Source: an uncultured Treponema sp. (lineage in GTDB: Bacteria > Spirochaetota > Spirochaetia > Treponematales > Treponemataceae). From it: a stretch of 8,415 bases of DNA. The stretch covers positions 1-8,415 of the forward strand of contig NZ_CALHGC010000375.1 in assembly GCF_938029485.1 (NCBI RefSeq), given 5' to 3'. The notes under the pieces are model-generated. The model worked only from the letters and a program-made list of their open reading frames with translations. It was not told the DNA's origin and did not search any database. This document shows positions 1-5,756 of the stretch, piece after piece. Position 1 is the first letter of the stretch, and every line of letters starts with the position of its first letter. The position numbers and the translations under genes were made by a program.

Positions 1-635
1 GGATGACGTGGGGGAGCTCGGAGGACCGAGCTTCTGCGGCTGTGGGGGACTTGCATTCGTAAAGAATCATAGTGATGCGCTTCAGGATTACCGACCGTAT
101 TTAAAAAGTCATCGATTGCCTGCGCTTTCTCCGCTCCTTTTGTGCGGCTGATACGCTTTCGTGCTTCAACTACCCTTGCCCGCTGCGCTGTCAGCGCTTT
201 AATTTTGTCCATCAGCTGCACGTCGGTTTTTATATCCGCATCGATAACGGCAGAGGCATATACATCCTGTTTTGCCGTTTGCAGCACGATAAACGGAACA
301 TCAGGCACCGCATATTCCGAAAACAGCAGATAATTTTTTTGTACTGCCGCCCGCTCATTTTCCGAAGGGTTATGCAGCAAGTCGATAAAACGGACGGCGT
401 AGTTTTTTGCCAGTTCCTTTTTACATGATTCGGTTAGAATATTCTTTGAAAAATCTTCCGCTTCCTTTGACCAATCGGAACCGGTAAAGATAAGCAGAAT
501 ATCCCTACCGTTCTTGCCGTAATTTTGAACTTTTGCATCATCGCGTTTTGCCGAAGAAGTAGAAACACAGCTACTCACCATAAAGACAAGGCAAAAGCCG
601 ATACATAGTAATCCATATCGATACAATTTATGCAT
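1..635 (-). CDS. Thioredoxin-fold-like lipoprotein lacking the CXXC motif (3' end beyond window)
   Basis: Open from ATG at 635 down to the left edge, 211 codons visible, no stop reached. It begins with a hydrophobic signal of about 22 residues ending in a spirochaete-type lipobox (VFMVSSC, Cys23), so it is probably a membrane-anchored periplasmic lipoprotein. After a Ser/Lys-rich tether, residues 44-62 contain LLIFTGSDWSKEAEDF, the beta-strand and active-site loop seen in thioredoxin-like 'GSDWCxxC' proteins, but the two cysteines are replaced by Ser and Ala. Further on, PDVPFIVLQ resembles the cis-proline strand of that fold. The fold is inferred from these motifs. A redox role is unlikely without cysteines, so a binding or scaffold role is possible. 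The last ~17 visible residues are Arg/Ser/Pro-rich and encoded over a hairpin, unlike the rest. It lies 71 bp downstream of the OmpA-like gene but has its own apparent promoter, with no Shine-Dalgarno sequence. Confidence 0.8.
   Translation of the reverse strand, partial: MHKLYRYGLLCIGFCLVFMVSSCVSTSSAKRDDAKVQNYGKNGRDILLIFTGSDWSKEAEDFSKNILTESCKKELAKNYAVRFIDLLHNPSENERAAVQKNYLLFSEYAVPDVPFIVLQTAKQDVYASAVIDADIKTDVQLMDKIKALTAQRARVVEARKRISRTKGAEKAQAIDDFLNTVGNPEAHHYDSLRMQVPHSRRSSVLRAPPRH
14..33. repeat. Short perfect hairpin near window edge
   Basis: AGCTCGG (15-21) and CCGAGCT (26-32) are exact inverted copies around a 4-nt loop, extended by a G.T pair at 14/33. It sits under the odd Arg/Pro-rich tail of the lipoprotein reading frame. 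It could be a dispersed palindromic repeat within or just after the gene. No U-tract is visible on either side, so it is not called a terminator. Confidence 0.5.
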
Positions 636-641
636 GGAACG

Positions 642-669
642 ATTATAACACTAAATGACAAAACCGCAA
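642..669 (-). promoter_or_regulatory. Sigma70-type promoter for the lipoprotein
   Basis: On the minus strand, a perfect TATAAT (647-642) is preceded after 16 bp by TTGCGG (669-664). The -10 ends only 6 nt before the ATG at 635, so the predicted transcription start is at or next to the start codon. No Shine-Dalgarno motif fits between them. Confidence 0.6.
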
Positions 670-706
670 AGATAGTATTTCTGAGCCTCGGTGCCCTAAA
701 CCTCGT

Positions 707-2026
707 TTATTCCATAACGGTGATTTCGACACGCCGGTTTTGTGCGCGGCCGTCTTCGTTTGCATTCGAGGCAATCGGTTTTGTTCCTCCTGCGCCGTTA
801 TAAATGAATACCCCCGCCGGAATGCCGCGTTTGGACAGTTCATCGACAACAACTTTTGCCCGCAGGAGAGATAGCTCATTTTGGGAGCTTTTATCACCGA
901 CATCGGCCGTATGACCTTCAACAAAAAGATTTTTAAAGGTAAGCGTTTTTAATACGGCGGCTATTTCATCGAGTTTTTTATCTTCTCCGCGTAATAATTC
1001 CGCCTTATCCGCAACAAAGTTTAAATTTTTCAAATTTAATAATATGCCGCGCGGTGTTTCCTGCGCATTAAAAATACCGTCTCCTTTATCTTTTATGCGT
1101 TCCTTATTTGAGTTATCTTGTTTTGCCGGTACAGCCGGAGTTTCCTCTATAGGTGTTTTAGCAGATTGCCGGACAGGAGACTTTGCGGGCTTCTTAGTGC
1201 CGTCAAGTAATGCCGTTGCCGGTACGGATCCGCCGTTGTAAACGGTATGCTGCCCGTAGCCGTAAAAATGCAGTAAAAAACCGCGCTGCCGGATTGTTTC
1301 GTCACCCTTATAGAAAAATGTTTCATCGATTTTTTCCCGAATAAAGAGCGGGCGGCTCCGGTTATCAAGATAAATATCCGCCGTTCTACTTCCTTCCGAA
1401 CGGAGCATATCGGGATCGCCTAACCGATCTTCCCCGTGATACCGCAGGGCGAACATCGCCTTTACATAATGAGTATCCTCTCCATTGTATTTCTTTTTGC
1501 CGATGTATTGATATTCTGCAAGTACCGGTACTCGCGTCGGATTTTTCCCTTGCTGCGGGCATACTACGATAATACTTTCGGCAGTCCACTTTTTCCCGAT
1601 ATCCTGTTCTTCAAGGTGCTGCGCCGGACTAGCCGGAAAATTCCGCAACACAGGATAACCCGAGTCTTGTGTAAAGTACAGTCCGGAATGTTGCAGCTTT
1701 GATTGTTGCGCGGCTCCTATTGCCGGATGAGCCGACTGCGTAAAAGCAATCGGTTTGATTTCATCAAGTTTTTTTGCCGTACCGACCATATTCTTGCGGG
1801 TTTCCTCCAGTACAAAGGCCTCGCCTTCATACCGATAGGCCGGCTCATTGTTATAAACGGCACTTTTTTCATCAAGGTAGATATAGGCTTCCCTATAGGT
1901 GAGTCCTGCATAAATGCCGTTTTTGTAAACCGAATAGTCGGCACGCTCCGAAATGGTAATTCTCCCATTTTCTGCAAATGCAATAAGCGGAATTAATATG
2001 CAGGCAATAATTATTGTTCGTTTCAC
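707..2026 (-). CDS. OmpA-family envelope protein with signal peptide
   Basis: A 439-residue protein starting at GTG 2026. The start is fixed by AGGAG at 2037-2033, 6 nt upstream, and by a clear signal peptide (MKRTIIIACILIPLIAFA, likely cleavage after residue 18). Residues ~20-270 form a front region of unknown fold, beginning with YSVYKNGIYAGLTYREAYIY; I do not recognise a named domain in it. Residues ~275-320 are a Lys/Pro-rich linker. Residues ~325-438 are an OmpA C-terminal domain with FVEGHTADVG (368-377), NELSLLRAKVVVDEL (383-397) and the closing GRAQNRRVEITV. OmpA domains bind diaminopimelate or ornithine in peptidoglycan, so this is probably a periplasmic or outer-membrane-linked wall anchor. 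The usual GHTD reads GHTAD here. The gene is divergent from the antiporter (156 bp apart). No clear promoter or terminator was found for it. Confidence 0.9.
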   Translation of the reverse strand: MKRTIIIACILIPLIAFAENGRITISERADYSVYKNGIYAGLTYREAYIYLDEKSAVYNNEPAYRYEGEAFVLEETRKNMVGTAKKLDEIKPIAFTQSAHPAIGAAQQSKLQHSGLYFTQDSGYPVLRNFPASPAQHLEEQDIGKKWTAESIIVVCPQQGKNPTRVPVLAEYQYIGKKKYNGEDTHYVKAMFALRYHGEDRLGDPDMLRSEGSRTADIYLDNRSRPLFIREKIDETFFYKGDETIRQRGFLLHFYGYGQHTVYNGGSVPATALLDGTKKPAKSPVRQSAKTPIEETPAVPAKQDNSNKERIKDKGDGIFNAQETPRGILLNLKNLNFVADKAELLRGEDKKLDEIAAVLKTLTFKNLFVEGHTADVGDKSSQNELSLLRAKVVVDELSKRGIPAGVFIYNGAGGTKPIASNANEDGRAQNRRVEITVME

Positions 2027-2130
2027 TTAGTTCTCCTATAAAAAGCGCTGACTACATCGGCTCTTATCAGGTATCTTTTATATCATCGTCAAATACGGCA
2101 AGATAATTACCATGCTCTGTTAAGTCTGTT

Positions 2131-2148
2131 GATTTTACCGGTAAAATC
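2131..2148. promoter_or_regulatory. Perfect 18-bp palindrome, candidate operator
   Basis: GATTTTACC (2131-2139) is followed directly by its exact reverse complement GGTAAAATC (2140-2148). It ends 34 bp before the antiporter ATG at 2183, in the divergent gap with the OmpA-like gene. Its right arm contains TAAAAT (2142-2147), usable as a -10 box for the antiporter, but the matching -35 region (TTAAGT, 2120-2125) is weak. With no spacer in the middle it suits a dimeric DNA-binding protein better than an RNA hairpin. The regulator is unknown. Confidence 0.5.
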
Positions 2149-2182
2149 GGTACAATCGGCATATCGATATTTTGAGGTTCCT

Positions 2183-3622
2183 ATGATTCTGTTTATCTCC
2201 TTTCTTATCATTTTGGCAATGCTTTCGACTAAAATCAGCGATAAATTCGGGCTACCACTCCTTATCGGCTTTATTCTGATCGGTGTTCTTGTCGGAAGCG
2301 ATGTTTTAAATTTATTCTATTTTGATAATGCCCTTTTAACCAAAAAAATTGCGGATATTCTGTTGATCTTTATTATTTTTGACGGCGGATTCTGCGTTTC
2401 TAAAGATACGTTTCACAAAGTTGCCGGCCCGTCGATGACGCTTGCGATCCTCGGCGTTGCGCTTACTTCGGCGACGCTCGGCTTTTTAATTCACTTTGTC
2501 CTAAAATTCGATTTAGCGTATTCGATGCTGATTTCTTCTATTATTTCTTCTACGGATGCTGCCGGTGTTTTTATGATTACCAAGTCAAACCCGATTAAGG
2601 ATAAACTCGCGGCAACGCTCAATGTTGAATCTGCAGCAAACGACCCAATGGCAATTTTGCTGACCCTCACCTTTGTGCATATTGCAACCGGAGCGTTTGA
2701 TACCCCTGCATTGACTGTTGCGCGGCTTATTTGGCAGTTTGTCGGTGGCATCATTATCGGTTACTTTGCCTTTCAAATTTCAGTATGGTTATTCAACCGG
2801 TTACAGTCGGATAATAGAGGAAATTATAACGTTTTAATGCTGGGCTGCGTACTGCTTGGATACGGCGCAGCGGAGCTTTGCCAAGCGAACGGAATTATCG
2901 CAGTATTTTTTATGGGCTACTGGATCGGCAATACCGCTTTTCCGGCCAAGCGCAGCGTCGGAAGTTTCCTCGAAAGTGTTTCTACAATTTTTAATATCAC
3001 CCTCTTTATTATGCTCGGACTTTTATCGTTTCCCCACCGGTTCGTCCATATCTGGAAAGAAGCCCTCATCATTGTCGGCATTATGATGTTTGTCGCACGG
3101 CCGCTTGCTGTGTTGGTTTCCACGTTTCCGTTTCAATATACACGGAAGGAAAAATTCTTTTTAATGTGGGGCGGAATTAAAGGTGCGGTTCCCATTGTTC
3201 TTGCGACCTATCCGCTTGCGAACGGGTTGGACGAGAACGGTTTTATCTTTGATACCATCTTCTTTGCCGTTTTCCTTTCCTGTATCATTCAGGGAACGAC
3301 GCTCGCACCGCTTGCACGGCTCTTGAAATTTACCGATCCCAAAAAACCGGAATCGCTGTATTCGGTTGAACTGTATTCGCTGAAAGCAAGCGATATTGAT
3401 ATCTTTGATATTTATATAGAAGATCATTCCGGCAGCATCGGTCAAAAGATCAGTGCGCTCCATCTTGATAAGGATACGCTTATCAGCTCAATCGTGCGCG
3501 GAGGAAAAATCATCTTTCCTAAGGGCGATACCGTTATTCAAAAAAGCGATATTCTCTATGTGCTTGCTCATTCTGCAAAAATACAGGAAATTACCGACAA
3601 GCTCAATGAACCGCGCGAGTAA
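2183..3622 (+). CDS. CPA1/NhaP2-type potassium (or sodium)/proton antiporter with RCK_C domain
   Basis: A 479-residue inner-membrane antiporter. I place the start at ATG 2183 because TGAGG (2173-2177) lies 5 nt upstream and the protein then begins directly with the first membrane segment; the frame is open from a TTG at 2129 but that would put a palindrome inside the gene. About 12 hydrophobic segments fill residues 1-380. Family landmarks are SSTDAAGVF (122-130), ESAANDPMAILLT (149-161) with the paired Asn153-Asp154 expected to carry ion and proton, and WGGIKGAVPIVLATYPL (329-345). Residues ~395-475 form a cytoplasmic TrkA_C/RCK_C ligand-sensing domain ending in PKGDTVIQKSDILYVLA. The layout matches NhaP2/CvrA-like K+/H+ antiporters, but without the extra C-terminal domain of the E. 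coli protein (578 residues). Likely role: cation and pH homeostasis. Ion choice cannot be read from sequence. Confidence 0.92.
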   Translation: MILFISFLIILAMLSTKISDKFGLPLLIGFILIGVLVGSDVLNLFYFDNALLTKKIADILLIFIIFDGGFCVSKDTFHKVAGPSMTLAILGVALTSATLGFLIHFVLKFDLAYSMLISSIISSTDAAGVFMITKSNPIKDKLAATLNVESAANDPMAILLTLTFVHIATGAFDTPALTVARLIWQFVGGIIIGYFAFQISVWLFNRLQSDNRGNYNVLMLGCVLLGYGAAELCQANGIIAVFFMGYWIGNTAFPAKRSVGSFLESVSTIFNITLFIMLGLLSFPHRFVHIWKEALIIVGIMMFVARPLAVLVSTFPFQYTRKEKFFLMWGGIKGAVPIVLATYPLANGLDENGFIFDTIFFAVFLSCIIQGTTLAPLARLLKFTDPKKPESLYSVELYSLKASDIDIFDIYIEDHSGSIGQKISALHLDKDTLISSIVRGGKIIFPKGDTVIQKSDILYVLAHSAKIQEITDKLNEPRE

Positions 3623-3677
3623 GCTACCGAGATACTCAACAATATGTCCGGCGCCGTTTATCCGATATGCCCGAATA

Positions 3678-3706
3678 TTGCCCAACACCGATAAAACGGA
3701 TATAGT
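3678..3706 (+). promoter_or_regulatory. Promoter for the SemiSWEET gene
   Basis: TTGCCC (3678-3683), 17-bp spacer, TATAGT (3701-3706). This gives a leader of about 40 nt to the ATG at 3754, carrying a strong ribosome site (AGGAG, 3744-3748). It suggests the small transporter can be expressed apart from the antiporter upstream. No terminator was seen between the two genes. Confidence 0.5.
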
Positions 3707-3753
3707 AAATCCATCAATGTATACTTGCGAATTACGTAAGGGGAGGAGTCTCC

Positions 3754-4011
3754 ATGAGCGAAAATAAATTAAAGATTATCGGTTGGATAGGAACTGCGCT
3801 ATCGGTTACCATGTACATATCTTATATTCCTCAGATTATGAATAACTTGAGCGGAAATAAAACCGTCTTTCTTCAGCCCTTAGCGGCAGCCATCAATTGT
3901 ACAATATGGGTTTTATACGCATTGTTGAAAGATAAAAGAGATTACCCGCTTGCTGCAGCAAATGCCCCCGGCGTCATTTTCGGTTTGATAGCAGCAATCA
4001 CCGCTCTTTAG
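3754..4011 (+). CDS. SemiSWEET-family small transporter (PQ-loop, 3 membrane helices)
   Basis: An 85-residue protein of the length typical of bacterial SemiSWEETs, half-size relatives of SWEET sugar carriers that work as dimers. The start is ATG 3754 behind an unusually purine-rich ribosome site (AAGGGGAGGAG, 3738-3748). Three hydrophobic helices are visible (about residues 7-28, 38-58 and 64-84). The PQ motif is in YISYIPQIMNNLSGNK (21-36; Pro26-Gln27). Trp52 in INCTIWVLYALL and Asn70 in AAANAPGV match the Trp and Asn that line the sugar pocket in characterised SemiSWEETs. Substrate is probably a mono- or disaccharide, moved passively across the inner membrane; this is family knowledge, not visible directly. 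It lies 131 bp after the antiporter and converges with the GNAT gene. Confidence 0.9.
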   Translation: MSENKLKIIGWIGTALSVTMYISYIPQIMNNLSGNKTVFLQPLAAAINCTIWVLYALLKDKRDYPLAAANAPGVIFGLIAAITAL

Positions 4012-4048
4012 AAGACTTACTTTTATATGGCAGCAGACTTTAAAAACG

Positions 4049-4606
4049 TTAATCGTCATTGAGAGTCAGCACCATGTTGATTTCATCCCGATAGCTGCCG
4101 TCTTTTAGCTTGTACGCATTGGGTAGTCGCCCCCATGCGGTAAAGCCGAAGCGCTCATAAAGCTTTTGCGCGCGCAAATTGTCGGAATAAACGCCGAGTT
4201 CAATTTGCTCAATCTCGTTCTTTTTTGCAAAGGATAGTATTTCCCGTAAAAGAAGACTGCCGATACCGATGCCCCAATACTTTTGTTTTACGGAAATACC
4301 GAAACGCCCGCGATGCTTTGTTTTAAGGTGTTCGGCAATAGGAGCAATACCGCAGCTGCCGGCAATTTCATCATCTATCAAAGCGAGCAACAGTAATTTA
4401 TTCGGCTGCTCTTCCCAGTTTCTTAGGATATTTGTTTCTTCATCTTCGGTAAGTATAATTTCTTCGGGATACCGCAGCATAAAATAGGTTTCTTCATTGC
4501 TTATCCGTAAAAATTTCACCATTGCAGCTGCATCCGATACCGCCGCACTCCGCAGCGTACATACGCAGTTGTCCTTCAGGGGATAGTCTTTTTCAGCATA
4601 TATCAT
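4049..4606 (-). CDS. GNAT-family N-acetyltransferase
   Basis: A 185-residue cytoplasmic enzyme of the GNAT superfamily, transferring an acetyl group from acetyl-CoA to an amine on an unknown substrate. ATG 4606 is chosen because GGAGA (4617-4613) lies 6 nt upstream; the frame stays open to a GTG at 4693, but that lies inside the neighbouring gene. The acetyl-CoA pyrophosphate loop is QKYWGIGIGSLLL (108-120), the (Q/R)xxGxG/A signature. The following strand and helix IELGVYSDNLRAQKLYERFG (135-154) are the usual motif B, with the Asn and Tyr of NxRAxxLYxxxGF intact. The front half (CTLRSAAVSDAAAMVKFL) is the common motif C/D region. It lies 26 bp downstream of the DUF1275 gene on the same strand and is probably co-transcribed. 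I saw no clear terminator between it and the converging SemiSWEET gene. Confidence 0.9.
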   Translation of the reverse strand: MIYAEKDYPLKDNCVCTLRSAAVSDAAAMVKFLRISNEETYFMLRYPEEIILTEDEETNILRNWEEQPNKLLLLALIDDEIAGSCGIAPIAEHLKTKHRGRFGISVKQKYWGIGIGSLLLREILSFAKKNEIEQIELGVYSDNLRAQKLYERFGFTAWGRLPNAYKLKDGSYRDEINMVLTLNDD

Positions 4607-4632
4607 ATTTTGTCTCCGTTGCGACCTGCACG

Positions 4633-5346
4633 CTATACAAGTTTTTCTTCTCTTTGAAGCATTATAAATGCAATAATTATAAATACTTCGCACAGCAGAA
4701 TCGATTTTTCCGCGTAGTATTGTATTGTAATAAACCCGACGGCAACACCAACACCGAAACTTGCAATGATGAGAATATACTTAAAAAACGAATACAGATA
4801 TTTTACGTCTTTTGTCGTCCGGTATTTTGCAAAGTTTATCATACTGCTTTTTAAGTTTCCGGTAATCATGGTTGTCGCAATCGGGTTGCCGTCAACCTTA
4901 TCGAAATTGACTACTTGCAGCGCAGCAATAAAAGAGATAACGGAGTTGATAATATCATGCGCAAAATAAGTACCGGTTAATCCGATTGCAGCAATGGTTA
5001 AGACTTCAAATACCAATACCATAACCATTCGGGCATAGTTTTTAACATAATGCTTGTTTTTTAGAAATTCTGAAATAAAAATTCCGAACGCAAACGTAAT
5101 AATGGGTAAAATATATTTAAGGGATTTATGCAGTTCCCGATTAGCAGCCGAGATAAATAGAAGCACAACATTACCGGTTTGGGCATTCGCAAATACCCTG
5201 CCTTTTAATAGGTAAGAGTAAGCGTCCAAGAAGCCTCCCACTAACGAGAGACATACGCCGATTACGATATTGTCATGCAGTTTTTCTTCTTGTAACGTAT
5301 CCACCTGTAAGCCCGTTGTAGCGTCTTTCAGTATTGAAATGTCCAA
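4633..5346 (-). CDS. DUF1275/YoaK-family integral membrane protein
   Basis: Up to 237 residues with about six hydrophobic segments. The family signature is clear: LVGGFLDAYSYL (35-46) followed by GRVFANAQTGNVVLL (49-63), and a second half-repeat signature TTMITGNLKSSMINF (158-172). DUF1275 (YoaK) proteins are inner-membrane proteins of unsettled function, some suggested to be transporters. The first codon is uncertain: TTG 5346 is the farthest upstream possible (stop codons lie just before), but it has no ribosome site and would fall only a few nucleotides after the predicted transcription start. GTG at 5304 (residue 15) is the other candidate and still precedes the conserved core. It is transcribed away from the hairpin cluster and is probably in an operon with the GNAT gene. 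Confidence 0.88.
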   Translation of the reverse strand: MDISILKDATTGLQVDTLQEEKLHDNIVIGVCLSLVGGFLDAYSYLLKGRVFANAQTGNVVLLFISAANRELHKSLKYILPIITFAFGIFISEFLKNKHYVKNYARMVMVLVFEVLTIAAIGLTGTYFAHDIINSVISFIAALQVVNFDKVDGNPIATTMITGNLKSSMINFAKYRTTKDVKYLYSFFKYILIIASFGVGVAVGFITIQYYAEKSILLCEVFIIIAFIMLQREEKLV

Positions 5347-5358
5347 AGACGTATAGGT

Positions 5359-5387
5359 ATGATAGGGCTAAACTTATCACCTGTCAA
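5359..5387 (-). promoter_or_regulatory. Strong sigma70-type promoter for the DUF1275-GNAT pair
   Basis: On the minus strand: consensus TTGACA (5387-5382), exactly 17 bp, then TATCAT (5364-5359; one mismatch to consensus). Predicted transcription start near 5351-5353, only 5-7 nt before the TTG at 5346. It is the best promoter in the window. Confidence 0.7.
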
Positions 5388-5408
5388 CATATAGAAAACA
5401 GAGAACCT

Positions 5409-5429
5409 TTCCGTAAGCATTCCGTAAGC
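5409..5429. repeat. Two-copy 11-bp tandem repeat
   Basis: TTCCGTAAGC occurs at 5409-5418 and again at 5420-5429, a period of 11 bp (about one helical turn). It sits between the DUF1275 promoter and the hairpin cluster; the second copy abuts the outer inverted repeat. Confidence 0.6.
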
Positions 5430-5444
5430 CTTTTGAAATAGCCT

Positions 5445-5478
5445 GTTGAACAGTGTACGTCCGTGTACACTGTTCAAC
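5445..5478. repeat. Hairpin 1: 14-bp perfect stem
   Basis: GTTGAACAGTGTAC (5445-5458) and GTACACTGTTCAAC (5465-5478) are exact inverted copies around the loop GTCCGT. The loop is complementary to ACGGAC at 5517-5522 and 5561-5566, so it could pair with them. Confidence 0.9.
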
Positions 5479-5480
5479 GA

Positions 5481-5501
5481 CGAGTTTGCACTGCAAACTC
5501 G
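5481..5501. repeat. Hairpin 2: 10-bp perfect palindrome
   Basis: CGAGTTTGCA (5481-5490) and TGCAAACTCG (5492-5501) are exact inverted copies with a single central base. With no real loop it would form a stem-loop by opening the innermost pairs, or a cruciform. Confidence 0.9.
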
Positions 5502-5521
5502 CTACTGCCTCACACCACGGA

Positions 5522-5545
5522 CAAGTTTTTCTCACGAAAAACTTG
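5522..5545. repeat. Hairpin 3: 10-bp stem, 4-nt loop
   Basis: CAAGTTTTTC (5522-5531) and GAAAAACTTG (5536-5545) pair exactly around the loop TCAC. Confidence 0.9.
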
Positions 5546-5560
5546 CTTTTGTTCAATTCC

Positions 5561-5578
5561 ACGGACATCCATGTCCGT
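5561..5578. repeat. Hairpin 4: 8-bp palindrome
   Basis: ACGGACAT (5561-5568) and ATGTCCGT (5571-5578) are exact inverted copies separated by CC. The word CCACGGACA also occurs just upstream at 5515-5523, giving a second direct copy of the left arm. Confidence 0.85.
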
Positions 5579-5595
5579 TCTGAATTTACAAGGCG

Positions 5596-5650
5596 CGAAA
5601 AAAAATTAACCGCAGGCGTATCTTTGATACGTTGAGGATTAATTTTTTCG
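5596..5650. repeat. Hairpin 5: long two-tier stem
   Basis: The outer stem pairs CG-A8-TTAACC (5596-5611) with GGATTAAT6CG (5636-5650), with small bulges (eight A against six T, one extra A). An inner perfect stem, CGTATC (5617-5622) / GATACG (5626-5631), has a TTT loop. The A/T-rich outer arms recall a bidirectional terminator, but no annotated gene is transcribed into it. Confidence 0.75.
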
Positions 5651-5678
5651 AAGCAACGAAGGAGATACCCGCATATTT

Positions 5679-5697
5679 CAAAAGGAATTTCCTTTTG
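5679..5697. repeat. Hairpin 6: 9-bp palindrome next to the LysM-gene promoter
   Basis: CAAAAGGAA (5679-5687) and TTCCTTTTG (5689-5697) are exact inverted copies around one base. The left arm overlaps the right outer repeat, so it can pair either locally or with 5429-5440. It ends 2 bp before the -35 box of the next gene. Confidence 0.85.
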
Positions 5698-5699
5698 TC

Positions 5700-5726
5700 T
5701 TGACCAATATATGCCGATACTATAAA
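5700..5726 (+). promoter_or_regulatory. Probable promoter of the LysM membrane protein gene
   Basis: TTGACC (5700-5705) and TATAAA (5721-5726) separated by 15 bp, slightly short. It directly follows hairpin 6 and gives a leader of about 25 nt with AAGGAG at 5744-5749. Confidence 0.45.
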
Positions 5727-5756
5727 AGTAAGGTCTTAGATAGAAGGAGCAATATA

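Larger units (their letters stand above)
5429..5697. repeat. Composite hairpin cluster in the divergent gap, possible palindromic repeat element
   Basis: This occupies most of the gene-free stretch 5347-5756. An outer inverted repeat, CCTTTTGAAATA (5429-5440) and TATTTCAAAAGG (5674-5685), encloses or overlaps six hairpins of unrelated sequence: 5445-5478, 5481-5501, 5522-5545, 5561-5578, 5596-5650 and 5679-5697. Short reading frames cross it on both strands (for example 5377-5568 minus and 5453-5635 plus), but they have no ribosome site and their sequence is dictated by the palindromes. Both flanking genes are transcribed away from it, so it is not a terminator array for them. It may be a miniature inverted-repeat element, a fused set of dispersed palindromes, or a structured RNA locus. 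No transposase or clear target duplication is present. Confidence 0.6.

Noticed and set aside
636..706. Possible terminator after the OmpA-like gene
   Set aside because: The repeated CGAGG word is a direct, not an inverted, repeat and no T-tract follows a stable stem.
2129..2182. Upstream TTG start for the antiporter (adds 18 residues)
   Set aside because: No ribosome site there, the added residues precede the first membrane helix without family resemblance, and ATG 2183 has a well-placed TGAGG.
3654..3699. Bulged inverted repeat CCGTTTATC / GATAAAACGG between antiporter and SemiSWEET genes
   Set aside because: The loop is about 27 nt, the stem is bulged and no T-tract follows; it also spans the better-supported promoter.
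3745..3753. GGAG-T-CTCC palindrome overlapping the SemiSWEET ribosome site
   Set aside because: A one-base loop with four pairs is too tight and short to be a convincing regulatory hairpin.
4607..4693. Upstream GTG start for the acetyltransferase, overlapping the DUF1275 gene
   Set aside because: The extension is Arg/Cys/Asn-rich and lies inside the neighbour's coding sequence; ATG 4606 has GGAGA 6 nt upstream.
5377..5568. Minus-strand frame of 63 codons with a CPWC motif, and the plus-strand frame 5453-5635, in the hairpin region
   Set aside because: The codons fall on palindromes, there is no ribosome site, and the CPWC resemblance to thioredoxin motifs is not backed by a surrounding fold. 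Treated as chance frames in a repeat.
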